Of a stretch of DNA of 64,000 nucleotides, positions 1 through 9,770 are shown in pieces. Origin of the DNA: an uncultured Clostridia bacterium (GTDB taxonomy: Bacteria > Bacillota > Clostridia > TANB77 > UBA1234). The stretch lies in assembly GCA_934132775.1 (NCBI GenBank), contig CAKPAA010000006.1, positions 1-64,000 of the forward strand, given 5' to 3'. Below the pieces are notes generated by a model that was not told where the DNA came from, ran no database searches, and was given only the letters and a program-made list of their open reading frames with translations. A program made the translations under genes and the position numbers. Position 1 is the first letter of the stretch; every line of letters begins with the position of its first letter.

Positions 1-1365
1 GGTAGTATAAGCCGTGCGTAAGCCATAGTTGGCATTGGCATTCTCAGAGTTCAAGTTGACATACGGCGAAGCGAGCCAGCCTCTGTTAGTCTCATCTCCT
101 TTTAGTATATCGCCAATCTCCGCATTGGCACTACTTGGATTATAACCATAATATGTCCTTGTTATTAAAACTGGTTCATCTTTTGACTTTAATTCAATAT
201 AATCAGTTTCACTTGTTGATTTATGTGTTACTCCATTCTTGTCATCCCAATTATAGAATCTTGGGTACTCTACTCCACTTGCTAAACTTGCAGTATGTTT
301 CTTAGCTGTGTAAGTATGTCCTCCTGCTGTCACATCTTTCAAATCGCTATCTGCTGTATCTGCTGGATACCAAGCGTATCTTAATAAATCTGTTGATGGT
401 ATATATCCACAGGCTTTGTCCAAGTCTTCTATTGTCATACTTCTTGCTGTTATTCCCTTTTCTGTATTTGAATATAACTTTTCACATATTCTATTAAGCT
501 CACTTGCTCCATTTAGGAAGCCTGTTGCTCCTTTTATGGTAACGTTATTTACGTATCCATCTGTTGTTAGCATTATTTTGCCTGTGCTCTCATCAATGTA
601 CAAAATTCTCCAAGCCGTATTATCCTCTGTTGATAATTGTTGTGACATCGCACCTGTTTTACTTGCTAATGTTGTTACATTCTTCTTTGCTGGCACATAA
701 TTTACATATTGTCCGACTTCAATCTTGCTAAGAATCTCTTCAAATTCTTTCTTTGTCAAACCATCTTCTAACATTTCTTTTTTTATAATTTCTCCGTTTG
801 CATCTGTTTCTATTGTTAACTCTTTACCAGCAACTGCAATTTTTAGTTCACCTTCTTGATCTAACAAACCTTCTGAAACTGTTTCCTTATCTCTTACGTT
901 ATATGTTCCCTCATTTTCGAATGGTGGCCAGATAAATACTTTTCCATCTCTTGTTACTGCATATGTTACTTCAACTTTTGACTTTGTTGGTGTGCTTACT
1001 TTCATTACTGGTAACTTAATTCCTATATCTGCTGTTTTTTCTATTATTGTGTAGTCTGGTATTCTTGACTTTGGCAATACATCAGCCTCTGTCGTACCTC
1101 CCTTTGCTACGTAATTATACGCCTGCTCATCTGTAACTTGTGAGCCCTTTGCAACCGAATCCCCCTTAAATTCTGTTGCTTTTTCTGTTATAGCATCTTG
1201 AACCTCTCCTAAATTTGACACAAACTTAGAATAGTCCGCCTTTCCAATAGTGCTCGTCGAACTATTAAACGCAATAGCTGCCATTATTAGTATTACTATA
1301 ATTGTAATAACTAAGGCGATCAACGAAACACCTTTTTCACTTTTAAAAGTTAATTTCCCCATCAT
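1..1365 (-). CDS. Pilin-like protein with type IV prepilin N-terminus (partial, runs off the window)
   Basis: Reading the minus strand from ATG at 1365 (a second ATG follows at 1362) gives a short basic leader, then KGVSLIALVITIIVILIMAA, the class III signal of type IV pilins and pseudopilins: cleavage after G, then a hydrophobic helix. About 455 codons are visible without a stop. The exported part is charged and mixed; its end, with a W-LASPYVNL stretch, resembles the modular surface domain often attached to pilin-like leaders in uncultured Clostridia. The RBS AGGAAG lies about 8 nt upstream. A prepilin peptidase at 51527-52225 could process it. The C-terminus lies outside the window, so the role (pseudopilin or surface adhesin) is open. 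Confidence 0.75.
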   Translation of the reverse strand, partial: MMGKLTFKSEKGVSLIALVITIIVILIMAAIAFNSSTSTIGKADYSKFVSNLGEVQDAITEKATEFKGDSVAKGSQVTDEQAYNYVAKGGTTEADVLPKSRIPDYTIIEKTADIGIKLPVMKVSTPTKSKVEVTYAVTRDGKVFIWPPFENEGTYNVRDKETVSEGLLDQEGELKIAVAGKELTIETDANGEIIKKEMLEDGLTKKEFEEILSKIEVGQYVNYVPAKKNVTTLASKTGAMSQQLSTEDNTAWRILYIDESTGKIMLTTDGYVNNVTIKGATGFLNGASELNRICEKLYSNTEKGITARSMTIEDLDKACGYIPSTDLLRYAWYPADTADSDLKDVTAGGHTYTAKKHTASLASGVEYPRFYNWDDKNGVTHKSTSETDYIELKSKDEPVLITRTYYGYNPSSANAEIGDILKGDETNRGWLASPYVNLNSENANANYGLRTAYTT

Positions 1366-1631
1366 CTTTTAATCTTCCTTTCTAAAAATTTTTTTCAATA
1401 CTAGGCAAAGAAAACCCAATACCAAATTTGTATTTAACATCTTAAAGATGTAAACACACAATACAAACAAGAAAAACAATATTACAAAAACCTAAAACCA
1501 CTTGAAGCACTGCAAAGTAGCCCCCCTAAATGCGACTTCACAGCAAATAAACACAAAAAGACCAACCAAAGTTTAACCACATATTCGAGCCATAAAAAGT
1601 CGAAATAAATGCCTAAACTTCAGTTAGTCTA

Positions 1632-1769
1632 CTAACTATCATCAATAATTTCTAGGACACCACAAACAACATTCGCAAAATTGCAAATGTCAACTCTTTT
1701 GTTCTTTAAATTTTTAATAGATATACCGTGTGTATTCACAGCCTCAAAAGCTTCAAGGTTTTTATTCAT
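1632..1769 (-). CDS. Possible small peptide of 45 residues
   Basis: A short ORF begins at ATG 1769 behind GAGGAG with 8-9 nt spacing and ends at TAG 1632. The product starts MNKNLEAFEAVNTHG and ends in an acidic tail EIIDDS. It has two cysteines (CNFANVVC) seven residues apart. I recognise no family. The good RBS and position in an otherwise empty 800-base gap upstream of the pilin-like gene support it; its small size is the main doubt. The peptide could be a regulator or precursor, but nothing nearby resembles a modification enzyme. Confidence 0.4.
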   Translation of the reverse strand: MNKNLEAFEAVNTHGISIKNLKNKRVDICNFANVVCGVLEIIDDS

Positions 1770-1959
1770 ATCAAAATCTCCTCATTTGTTTTGTTCCTAT
1801 GCAATTATTTTATCATACTACTTCATATTTGCAAGAGTTTATTTGTCGATATTTGTATTAGAATGTCAATAAATAAAAAAGTCACTCCAAACTTTCACTT
1901 ATTTGAAAATATATAAATAAAAAATTCATCCAACTTGAAAAAGCTTCAAAACATCAAAG

Positions 1960-1982
1960 CCCCCATTCTTATTGAATGAGGG
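1960..1982. terminator. Inverted repeat, possible terminator
   Basis: CCCCCATTC and GAATGAGGG pair across a 5-nt loop with one mismatch. On the plus strand the stem is followed by TTGCAAAAAAA rather than a T-run; on the minus strand TTTGATGTTTTG follows. It lies about 200 bases downstream of the envelope cluster ending at 2181 and may end that transcript. The rest of 1770-2180 shows no gene. Confidence 0.35.
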
Positions 1983-2180
1983 TTGCAAAAAAATCTAAGC
2001 TAAATAACTTTTGTAGGCAGTTCGCTATTTATAATTTTACATTTGCTACTTATTGTTTGTTATTTGTTATATTCTTATTTTTCTTCATATTTTCTGATTT
2101 TTAAAATAAAGATTATAATTTATTAGTCTCAATAATAAATAGTTAGTTATTGAATATTAAATTATTTCGACTAAAAATGA

Positions 2181-2954
2181 TTACAATCTAAATTCATATG
2201 TTAATACTCTATCTTCCTCGGTCTTTTCTATACTAAAAGTTTTTGGAAATGTAATTGAAGTATCAAACTCTATTTCAAAATCTAACTTTTGATTAGGAGC
2301 AATTGAAAACGAAGCATTCTCAGCATTATAAACTCCATCCTTAGTTGATGTCATGCTAGCAGAAGAAATCTTAATATCTGACTTCGACTTGTTTTCTATG
2401 GTAATATCAAACAAACACTTATTAACAGTAACTTTGTAGCCATTTACTATGTAATTAACGTTCCTTTTTTTAATACTTTCGTCAACTTTTGAATAAGTAA
2501 TAAAGTCATCTGGCGTTATAGTAGAATTTTTTTCACCAATAATTATCAAAAACGGCTGTGTAAGTTCATCTGAAAATTTTAATTTTATCATATACATATT
2601 TCTAGTTAAATTAACTAAACTTTCAACAGAATATGTTGAAAAATCAAGCTTGCTCATTTTCTCAACAAACTCTTCATAAGATACATACTCATTATACTCT
2701 GGTGTGTTATAACTATATGCTTTTTCATAATTTTTCTCGCGTAGCTCTTTTAAATATGGTCCAATAGTTTTTTCAATTATATATTTATAATCTAGCATAG
2801 TTATACTGCCGCCAGTATTTTTATCTCCTATTCTCTTCTCAATGCTATAATTTTCATCAAGAAAACTTGAAGATACCTTGAAAAAAATCAACGCAATCAG
2901 AGAAATTAGCATAATGATAAATAGTATAGTTAAAAATATTTTCTTTGCTTTCAT
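2181..2954 (-). CDS. Membrane-anchored protein of the wall-hydrolase cluster
   Basis: 257 residues. One N-terminal transmembrane segment (about residues 5-27) after a KAKK basic start, then an extracytoplasmic region. Residues about 65-110 (PYLKELREKNYEKAYSY...) have the look of an NTF2/VirB8-like repeat, and the C-terminal half looks beta-rich. No catalytic motif is visible. Its start follows the upstream gene by 20 bases, with RBS AAAGGA. It shares architecture with the upstream neighbour (2975-3835), so the two may be paralogous subunits of one envelope machine. The NTF2/VirB8 comparison is inference only. Confidence 0.6.
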   Translation of the reverse strand: MKAKKIFLTILFIIMLISLIALIFFKVSSSFLDENYSIEKRIGDKNTGGSITMLDYKYIIEKTIGPYLKELREKNYEKAYSYNTPEYNEYVSYEEFVEKMSKLDFSTYSVESLVNLTRNMYMIKLKFSDELTQPFLIIIGEKNSTITPDDFITYSKVDESIKKRNVNYIVNGYKVTVNKCLFDITIENKSKSDIKISSASMTSTKDGVYNAENASFSIAPNQKLDFEIEFDTSITFPKTFSIEKTEEDRVLTYEFRL

Positions 2955-2974
2955 CTAAAATTACATTCCTTTCT

Positions 2975-3835
2975 CTACTCAAAGTATTCCTCTTGTATTA
3001 CAATTGTTTGACCACTTATTATGCTGCCACTATTATTCTTCAAAGCTACATCAATATATAAATCTTCTGCATATGCAATGCTTTCTCTATTTTTAATAAT
3101 AAAATTAACTCTTGTCGTTTCAGCTGGTGCAAGTTTAATATTTAAAGAATCATTAGCTTCTGATTTATACATCTTTCTATCTGTTCTATAAATATACGTA
3201 TCTTCAAAAGAACCTTCAATCGCTTTGTTACTTACATTTTTTACTTCAACAGAATAAACTTTATATCCAGAATACTTAACTTCATACAACATCTTAAAAC
3301 TTATGTTATTATCTACATAATTACTAGTTGCATCACTTGTAGTCAATGAAATTATATTATCGAACATAACACTATAACTTCCATCAGAATTTTCGCTAAT
3401 TACGATATCTTTAACACTCATAGATCCATTTCCTGAAACAGATATACTACAAGAATATTTGCCAAAACTTTCAACATAACTCATCAAAGAAGCTGTATCA
3501 AAGTTTCCAAAATAGCTGTCAATTTGAGCCTTTAAATCTTCCTCAGATTTAATTTGTTTAAAGTCTTTATATGTTGGATCTAGGAGACTATAAAGAGTTT
3601 TATAGTCTCCGCTTTTAATATAGTCCAAAACTTCTTTTACAGATTTATCAATAAATGAATCAGTAACATATTCTTGCGAAGCTTCATATGCAGCTTGTTC
3701 TTTTTTTAGTTCAAAACTGTTTTTAACGTGTTCTGTTACTTTTGCAGTTCCTCTAATTGCATTTTCAAGCAAAATCAAGATTACAACTATCATTAAAAAT
3801 ATTAAAATTCCTTTAATAATCTTCTTTTTATCCAT
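2975..3835 (-). CDS. Membrane-anchored protein of the wall-hydrolase cluster
   Basis: 286 residues with an N-terminal lysine cluster (MDKKKIIKG), one transmembrane helix (about residues 8-24) and a large exported part. Residues about 60-110 include VLDYIKSGDYKTLYSLLDPTY, which suggests an NTF2-like alpha/beta domain; a beta-rich C-terminal domain follows. The RBS GGAGG lies 7 nt before ATG. It sits 19 bases below the 1922-residue hydrolase gene and above a similar membrane protein, so the three are probably co-transcribed. I recognise no named family; VirB8/TcpC-like scaffolds of Gram-positive secretion systems are an analogy, not an identification. Confidence 0.6.
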   Translation of the reverse strand: MDKKKIIKGILIFLMIVVILILLENAIRGTAKVTEHVKNSFELKKEQAAYEASQEYVTDSFIDKSVKEVLDYIKSGDYKTLYSLLDPTYKDFKQIKSEEDLKAQIDSYFGNFDTASLMSYVESFGKYSCSISVSGNGSMSVKDIVISENSDGSYSVMFDNIISLTTSDATSNYVDNNISFKMLYEVKYSGYKVYSVEVKNVSNKAIEGSFEDTYIYRTDRKMYKSEANDSLNIKLAPAETTRVNFIIKNRESIAYAEDLYIDVALKNNSGSIISGQTIVIQEEYFE

Positions 3836-3854
3836 TTATTTTCCTCCAATTTAG

Positions 3855-6800
3855 TTACTGGTTATCAGGAACCTGAGCTAACATATAATTAAGCACTCCA
3901 TTTTGATATGGCGGAATTCCACTAGCAGACTTAGCACCATCGTCATAATGCAAGTTCGCAAAAGCAGCAAAAGTACTATGTACATTTTTACCGTGAGGTC
4001 CTTGGTTATACATCGCCGAAGCCGTTAAATATGTAATTAAAGTTTCTGGGGACATACCTAATCTTTTAGCAACTTTCTTCCATTCTGAACTTTGGGCCAT
4101 ATCTTTTATTTCTGCATAGCTTACAGCTTTATCATACTTGCCAGCATAAATTCCATTTATTATGTTTTTAATATAACTTGCAGCCGTCAAAGCATTTGTA
4201 TATGGTGTTCTCATCATTGATATCATAGTTTCAGTATCAGTTATTCCCATACTTCTATATATACCAATAGCCGTCGATGGTAACAATTGCATTACGCCTT
4301 GAGCTCTTCTCAAATTCTTTAAACGTCCACCATAAGAGTATTGAAGTCCTGCTGCCTTAGCATCGCCTCTAGCCTTTCCCTTTGGAATTTCGTGTGATTC
4401 AATTCCAGGTTGGAATCCTGATTCTGCGTTTCCTGCAATACCCATAATAAATGTTGGATCTAAACCAGCCACAACAGCTGCCATATAAGTTGCTTTCATT
4501 CCAACATCCTTTGCATTACTTAAAGTACCGTACACAACATACATATTATAATAACAAACATAATGTATAGAAAAGTTATCAGTAGATGATATTCTTCCCA
4601 AGTTTCCGGCTTCAACTCCTGTTGGAAAACCGGCTGCACTTAAAATTGGGACTAACTTTTCTTCTATAACTTTAGCCATATTTTCATCGTAGTCACCACT
4701 CATTATATTGTCACCACTTGATATAATTCCCTTTGCTTTAAATGACTGTTGAAGTTGAACAAGGTCTGTTATCATTCCGCCTGGATACTTGTTGTCAGTT
4801 GTAAATACAGTCGTACTAACTGGTCCATCATAAAAACCAACTACAAGTGGATTTTCTATATCTGCAAATCTAAGCAATAGCCCAGCAGGAAGTTGTAACC
4901 TTTTTTGTGCTAATGCACTATTTATATCGAAAAATGCTGACTGAGCTCTAACGTCGTAACCACCGTAACCTTCCAAATCTATTCCTGGATCGGTCGCTTC
5001 TCCAAATGGTTCATAAGTTTTCTCTGCTGTTATTGATGCTGCACTTACTGCCATTTTAATGTCAGGAACAAGTGGCTCTATTGGTACGTTATTTCCCCAT
5101 ACTACACCAGCACCAGCATAACTAGATTCATCAGTTTGCACTGAAATTCCACCAACTCCAATGTTAGTCAAATTAACTTGTTCTGCACTAATTACTTCTG
5201 CTAAAATTCTTGTACTCGATTCAGGTAAATAATTAGAATTATTAGCACCACTACCAGAAAAATCTCCTGAGTCTGAATCATTTTGTGATGTGCTATCTTC
5301 TAGTAATTTCAATGAACATTGCCAATATTTAGGATCTAGTACCCCTTCTTTAATAATATATTTTTTGTTTTCGCCATCATTTTGTACATAGAAAAATGCA
5401 CTTGCACTTACAGAGGTTGCAATATCCGATTCGTTAAAAACAACATATCTAGTTCCATCTCCACTTGTATAAAAAGCCGCTGAACGTAAGAAAGTAAGAT
5501 CTCTGTTTCCTAGTTGTTGGCCATCTGAATATAACTCTTGTCCATCAGCAACATTTTGTAATAAAACAGTTCTCATTAAAGAATAATATTCTGAAGCTAA
5601 AATAGCATTCTTATTACCATTTGCATTTGTGCGTACTTCTAATGCTTTTTCTTGATTATAGAATGGACTAAATATAGGTGCAAAATATTTTGAAGGGCTC
5701 TGCATTTCTCCATTGACCTTAACTCCCATATGTAAGTGGTATCCACCACTGTTACCTGTTGTTCCTTCATAACCAACAATAGTTCCAGCTCCAACAATGT
5801 CACCAACTTGTACATTAGGCCATCTCTTCATATGAACGTAGTGAGTTGTAACTGTATAGTTATCACTTATTGTATGCAAAACATTTACACAGAAACCACT
5901 GTAACAGTTGTATTCAGCTTTTATTACAATTCCAGGCGCTGCTGAAACTAAAGGCGACATCTTTGAATATTCAGTTAATTCTGCATTTAGCTCCGATTCA
6001 GCAAATGAGTATTTCTTCGTAGTCGTTCTAAGGCTGTTTAAAAAGGCGTCGCTAGCTGTTAAGGTGTTTCCATTATTGATTTTTCTTCTTGCTTTCATTT
6101 GTTTCAAGGCATATGTATATACGTCGCCTGCTACTCCTGCTTCGTGTTTTAAAATTTTCTTTATAACTGCACGACCAGTCCAGTCAGCACCAGCGTGACC
6201 ATTTTTAAATCCTCCTCCATAGAACTTGCCAGTTTCAAGAGCGTTCATCATGTAATACGTTCTAATATAAGGACTTCCGAATGGGAATAATCCATATACT
6301 GCTGCAACTCCTCTACTTGAATTTACGCATTCAGGATAACTTTGATAATCAACTACTTGCCAGTATATATTATCTTTCTTCGTTCTCATTCGTTTTTGTT
6401 CTGCCTGTGTCAGCGCATCTCCTTGTCCAGTTCCCTCAGCAGCGAGTCGCTCCGTCCAAAATGCCATCTGGGTTATTCCGTCATCAAAATCCCAAACGGA
6501 ATCATCCAAATACATGTATGTATAGCCCGTTTTCAGTATTCCATCATTTTGCCTTATACACATAATAAGCTTATATAAGTCTCTCATAAAGGCATACGCC
6601 GTTTCAGAGCCCTCTGCATATTTCTCCCAAGCTAGTAGCATATTCATCGAATCAGATTCTTTTATTGCATACTTATCTACCGCTACATTAGAAAAATATT
6701 TACTAAACATTTTAACTCTGTATTGTGACTGCTCACTTATTTGAAATACTCTAACACCAAAACTAAAATATGAATGTGGTATAACATATCTATAATTATC

Positions 6801-9623
6801 AGGTACAAATGGATTTTGTACAATTTGAATGTTATACGATGTAGATTTTGCCCAGCTTTGTGCTTCTGTAACAAGCATTACAGACATTCTTTTTTGTGGC
6901 ACATTCATCGTTAATGTAACTGTTTCTTCATCTATTGCAAATACACCTTTTTCTGGGAAGTCAGCAGCTAATTTATATTCCGGTTGTGTGCCATCTGCAA
7001 ATCCTACTATTCTTACTCCAGTAATCTCAACATCTCCAATTATTTTTGCATTTTTTGGTAAATCACCTTTCACAACATCTTCAAGATCTGGTTTATTAGA
7101 CTCAGCAATGCCATACACCTTATCTCTAAATTTTTCGTTATTATCCATCAAATCAGTTGATCTGCCTAAAATCGCTTCATTAAAATGTCCTCTTATACTG
7201 TCTTTTGCTTCGTCTTCAACACCTAAAATAGCAAAATAGTAGAATGGGAATTTTTGATGGTATCCCTCTAAATCACTTAATGGCTTACCTGCTACACTAG
7301 TTCCACCACCAGCTGCTGGTTTTTCTGCTACGCCACCTTCTTGAGTCCATTTGTACAAATAATTCGCAAACTTTCTCGTTTGACGATCCTGAACAAACAT
7401 TTCTGCCGCCTTAATATTAGGATTGTCATTAAACTGGCTTTCTGCATTTTTTATAGCCTCTCTGAAGAAATAATCAGATAACGTGTCTCTTGCTTCTTCA
7501 TTATCAGATACCTCCTCCCAGTTGTATTCAATATTGAAATCAGATGTTCCTATTCCCGATCCATAAACCGTTCTTGATCCACTAGAACCCAATGTATATG
7601 TTGTACTGTTCGAAGCCAAGTTGACTTTTTTGCCTAAAACTATGCACTTTGCTCCATTGTAAACAATAGTCTCGCCAACTGAATATTTTGTCCCTAAATC
7701 ACCCTCTTCTTCGATAGTAAATGGTGCAATTAATATCTTGTCGTCATCAACCTTAAAGCTATTATCATCATTTTTTTCATTTTCATCATTTTTATCATCC
7801 TTACTTGTAGTGTTATTCTTCTTAGGAATCGTATATTGGTAACTATATGAATAATCAAATTCAACTTTAAGTTGATATTTTTGCAAAAATTCTGCATTCA
7901 CTGATAAGAAATCTGTAACAACTGGAACGACTTCTTCAACTTCTGTTCCCGTTACTTCTGAATTTGTACAACCAGGTCCTAATTCTCCTTTGCTAGATAA
8001 TGCTGCAAAGTCGTACATTTCGAAAACACTAAATCTATTTGATTGTAAGCCTGCCTGTCCAAATTTTAGAAAAGTTTGTTCATTTGTTGCAGCAAATGTT
8101 TTCATTTCGTCAGCCATTTCTGCATTGCCATCGCTGTCTCTTTTTATTTTACCATATTCATCATATTGAACTGATAGCACAGTTTCATCTCCTGCAGTCT
8201 CGCCATTTAAGCAATAATAATTATATATTGTCTTTATGTCCTGCATCATACTTTTTACTGCAAAACTATAAGAATCTTCTTCACCATCTTTTCCTAATTC
8301 ATCAGAATCTTTTATTGTATACCAAGCCGTTAGCAAACTTGACTTCGGCATATACCTATCTATCAATTGTTCCAAAGGAAATTTATAAGCTGTAGAGCCA
8401 CCGGTATTTGTGTAGTATAAAACTGGTGGAAATTCTTCATCTGCAATTGGCCAATTTTTAGAATCCGCATAGTTAGTTATAGAACCATCTAAGTTTAATT
8501 TTTCTCCATCGTCTCCCAGCTTAATTCTCATAACATCATTTGCAACATCAATGCTCTTAGGCAGATATGGATTAAACATATTAAGTAGCATATTAGCCTG
8601 CATAAGCTTTAAACTACCAATGTTTGATGAGTTAATTGCTACTCCAGAGTTTTCTGTATTAGTTGATTTGGCTCCTCCTTTTTCATATTGTTGTCTTATT
8701 GCATTTGTTGCTTCTTTTCCTTCTCCAATTTGTTTGTTATCTCCTACATTTTCAAAAGCATAATATCTATATTTATTTTCTTCTCTTAAAACTGTTATAT
8801 ATGGCACCAAGGAACCCGCACCATCTTCATACGGCTGTGATTTATATTCGTATGTCAATAGTGGTGGAAAACAACCTAAATCTCCTCCCATTGCTGTGTA
8901 ACCAGTTCCTTCTAGCCCAACCTCTGCTGGACTCTTCAAACCAAATCTTGCAGAATTTTGACCTGCAATAACGGCTTTCATCCAGTTATCATGTGTAATT
9001 AAAGACATATCATACTCTACCTTTACAGGTAAATATGGCATATATTTAGGTGAAGCAGCTTTTGTACTTTTTGTGTTTCCACCATTTCCATTACTCTTAC
9101 TAGTAGTATCTTTCTGAATTGGTCCAACAAACGTATCATCTTTTTCTTTTGATGTTGATGCACTCTTATCACCAGAAAATCCAACACCAGATTTTACGTT
9201 TACTACATCATATGAACTCTTATCTCCCGCAAGATACTTATTCTGCCCCTCATATATATACTCAGCCACATCAATGAGCACCGAATATTCATAAGCATGA
9301 AACTCTTGCCAATTTTTTTCACTTATAAAAGATGAGTAACCAGCATAACCAATAGAACCAACCAGTACCTCATAGTCAGCATCTGTTGAAATTCCTGCAT
9401 ACTCAACATTAAAATGTTTTGCTATGGCGTGCTGTGCTGTTCCTACAACTACAAGCATAACTAAAATTATAATCATAACAGATATAAGCGTCGATACGAC
9501 GAAACCAACACCTGATAAAAAGAACTTGACTGTTTTTACGGCTCTTTTTATTGTTTTCTTAAATCCGTTATATACTTTTTTTATTCCATCTACGACACCA
9601 TTTACTTGTTCCAAAAAACTCAT
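3855..9623 (-). CDS. Giant membrane-anchored two-domain cell-wall hydrolase (M23 peptidase + lytic transglycosylase)
   Basis: About 1922 residues. A transmembrane helix near residues 35-65 precedes a very long extracytoplasmic region. An M23/LytM endopeptidase signature starts near residue 1140 (HAGAD) and ends near residue 1296 (GYHLHMGV). Between the HxxxD motif and the rest lies an insertion of roughly 85 residues, unusual for the family. A lysozyme-like transglycosylase domain follows near 1715-1900 (AGNAESGF, GVMQLLPSTA, MYNQGPHG). AGGAGG sits directly before ATG 9632, so I prefer the next ATG at 9623 (spacing about 10). The pairing of a peptidase and a glycan-cleaving domain resembles hydrolases of conjugative or other trans-envelope machines. 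It heads a cluster with two anchored proteins. Confidence 0.8.
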   Translation of the reverse strand: MSFLEQVNGVVDGIKKVYNGFKKTIKRAVKTVKFFLSGVGFVVSTLISVMIIILVMLVVVGTAQHAIAKHFNVEYAGISTDADYEVLVGSIGYAGYSSFISEKNWQEFHAYEYSVLIDVAEYIYEGQNKYLAGDKSSYDVVNVKSGVGFSGDKSASTSKEKDDTFVGPIQKDTTSKSNGNGGNTKSTKAASPKYMPYLPVKVEYDMSLITHDNWMKAVIAGQNSARFGLKSPAEVGLEGTGYTAMGGDLGCFPPLLTYEYKSQPYEDGAGSLVPYITVLREENKYRYYAFENVGDNKQIGEGKEATNAIRQQYEKGGAKSTNTENSGVAINSSNIGSLKLMQANMLLNMFNPYLPKSIDVANDVMRIKLGDDGEKLNLDGSITNYADSKNWPIADEEFPPVLYYTNTGGSTAYKFPLEQLIDRYMPKSSLLTAWYTIKDSDELGKDGEEDSYSFAVKSMMQDIKTIYNYYCLNGETAGDETVLSVQYDEYGKIKRDSDGNAEMADEMKTFAATNEQTFLKFGQAGLQSNRFSVFEMYDFAALSSKGELGPGCTNSEVTGTEVEEVVPVVTDFLSVNAEFLQKYQLKVEFDYSYSYQYTIPKKNNTTSKDDKNDENEKNDDNSFKVDDDKILIAPFTIEEEGDLGTKYSVGETIVYNGAKCIVLGKKVNLASNSTTYTLGSSGSRTVYGSGIGTSDFNIEYNWEEVSDNEEARDTLSDYFFREAIKNAESQFNDNPNIKAAEMFVQDRQTRKFANYLYKWTQEGGVAEKPAAGGGTSVAGKPLSDLEGYHQKFPFYYFAILGVEDEAKDSIRGHFNEAILGRSTDLMDNNEKFRDKVYGIAESNKPDLEDVVKGDLPKNAKIIGDVEITGVRIVGFADGTQPEYKLAADFPEKGVFAIDEETVTLTMNVPQKRMSVMLVTEAQSWAKSTSYNIQIVQNPFVPDNYRYVIPHSYFSFGVRVFQISEQSQYRVKMFSKYFSNVAVDKYAIKESDSMNMLLAWEKYAEGSETAYAFMRDLYKLIMCIRQNDGILKTGYTYMYLDDSVWDFDDGITQMAFWTERLAAEGTGQGDALTQAEQKRMRTKKDNIYWQVVDYQSYPECVNSSRGVAAVYGLFPFGSPYIRTYYMMNALETGKFYGGGFKNGHAGADWTGRAVIKKILKHEAGVAGDVYTYALKQMKARRKINNGNTLTASDAFLNSLRTTTKKYSFAESELNAELTEYSKMSPLVSAAPGIVIKAEYNCYSGFCVNVLHTISDNYTVTTHYVHMKRWPNVQVGDIVGAGTIVGYEGTTGNSGGYHLHMGVKVNGEMQSPSKYFAPIFSPFYNQEKALEVRTNANGNKNAILASEYYSLMRTVLLQNVADGQELYSDGQQLGNRDLTFLRSAAFYTSGDGTRYVVFNESDIATSVSASAFFYVQNDGENKKYIIKEGVLDPKYWQCSLKLLEDSTSQNDSDSGDFSGSGANNSNYLPESSTRILAEVISAEQVNLTNIGVGGISVQTDESSYAGAGVVWGNNVPIEPLVPDIKMAVSAASITAEKTYEPFGEATDPGIDLEGYGGYDVRAQSAFFDINSALAQKRLQLPAGLLLRFADIENPLVVGFYDGPVSTTVFTTDNKYPGGMITDLVQLQQSFKAKGIISSGDNIMSGDYDENMAKVIEEKLVPILSAAGFPTGVEAGNLGRISSTDNFSIHYVCYYNMYVVYGTLSNAKDVGMKATYMAAVVAGLDPTFIMGIAGNAESGFQPGIESHEIPKGKARGDAKAAGLQYSYGGRLKNLRRAQGVMQLLPSTAIGIYRSMGITDTETMISMMRTPYTNALTAASYIKNIINGIYAGKYDKAVSYAEIKDMAQSSEWKKVAKRLGMSPETLITYLTASAMYNQGPHGKNVHSTFAAFANLHYDDGAKSASGIPPYQNGVLNYMLAQVPDNQ

Positions 9624-9770
9624 AAGGTTCATACCTCCTCATTACACTTATTTTAATTTTACCTTAAAAAGCCCAAAGTATCAACAAAAAACTAAAAATA
9701 TTCTGTGAATTTTTTCTTTTTGATTATATTTGTTTATTTTTGAGTAAATACTATTTTTCGAGGTGATTTT

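Noticed and set aside
1366..1640. A c-di-GMP riboswitch upstream of the pilin-like gene
   Set aside because: I looked for GGCAAA and the conserved tetraloop-receptor segments on both strands and could not build the fold; only a weak GCAAAG similarity was found.
8039..8395. Long open frames on the strand opposite real genes
   Set aside because: They lie inside conserved genes, lack ribosome binding sites, and have leucine- and serine-rich compositions typical of antisense frames in AT-rich coding DNA.
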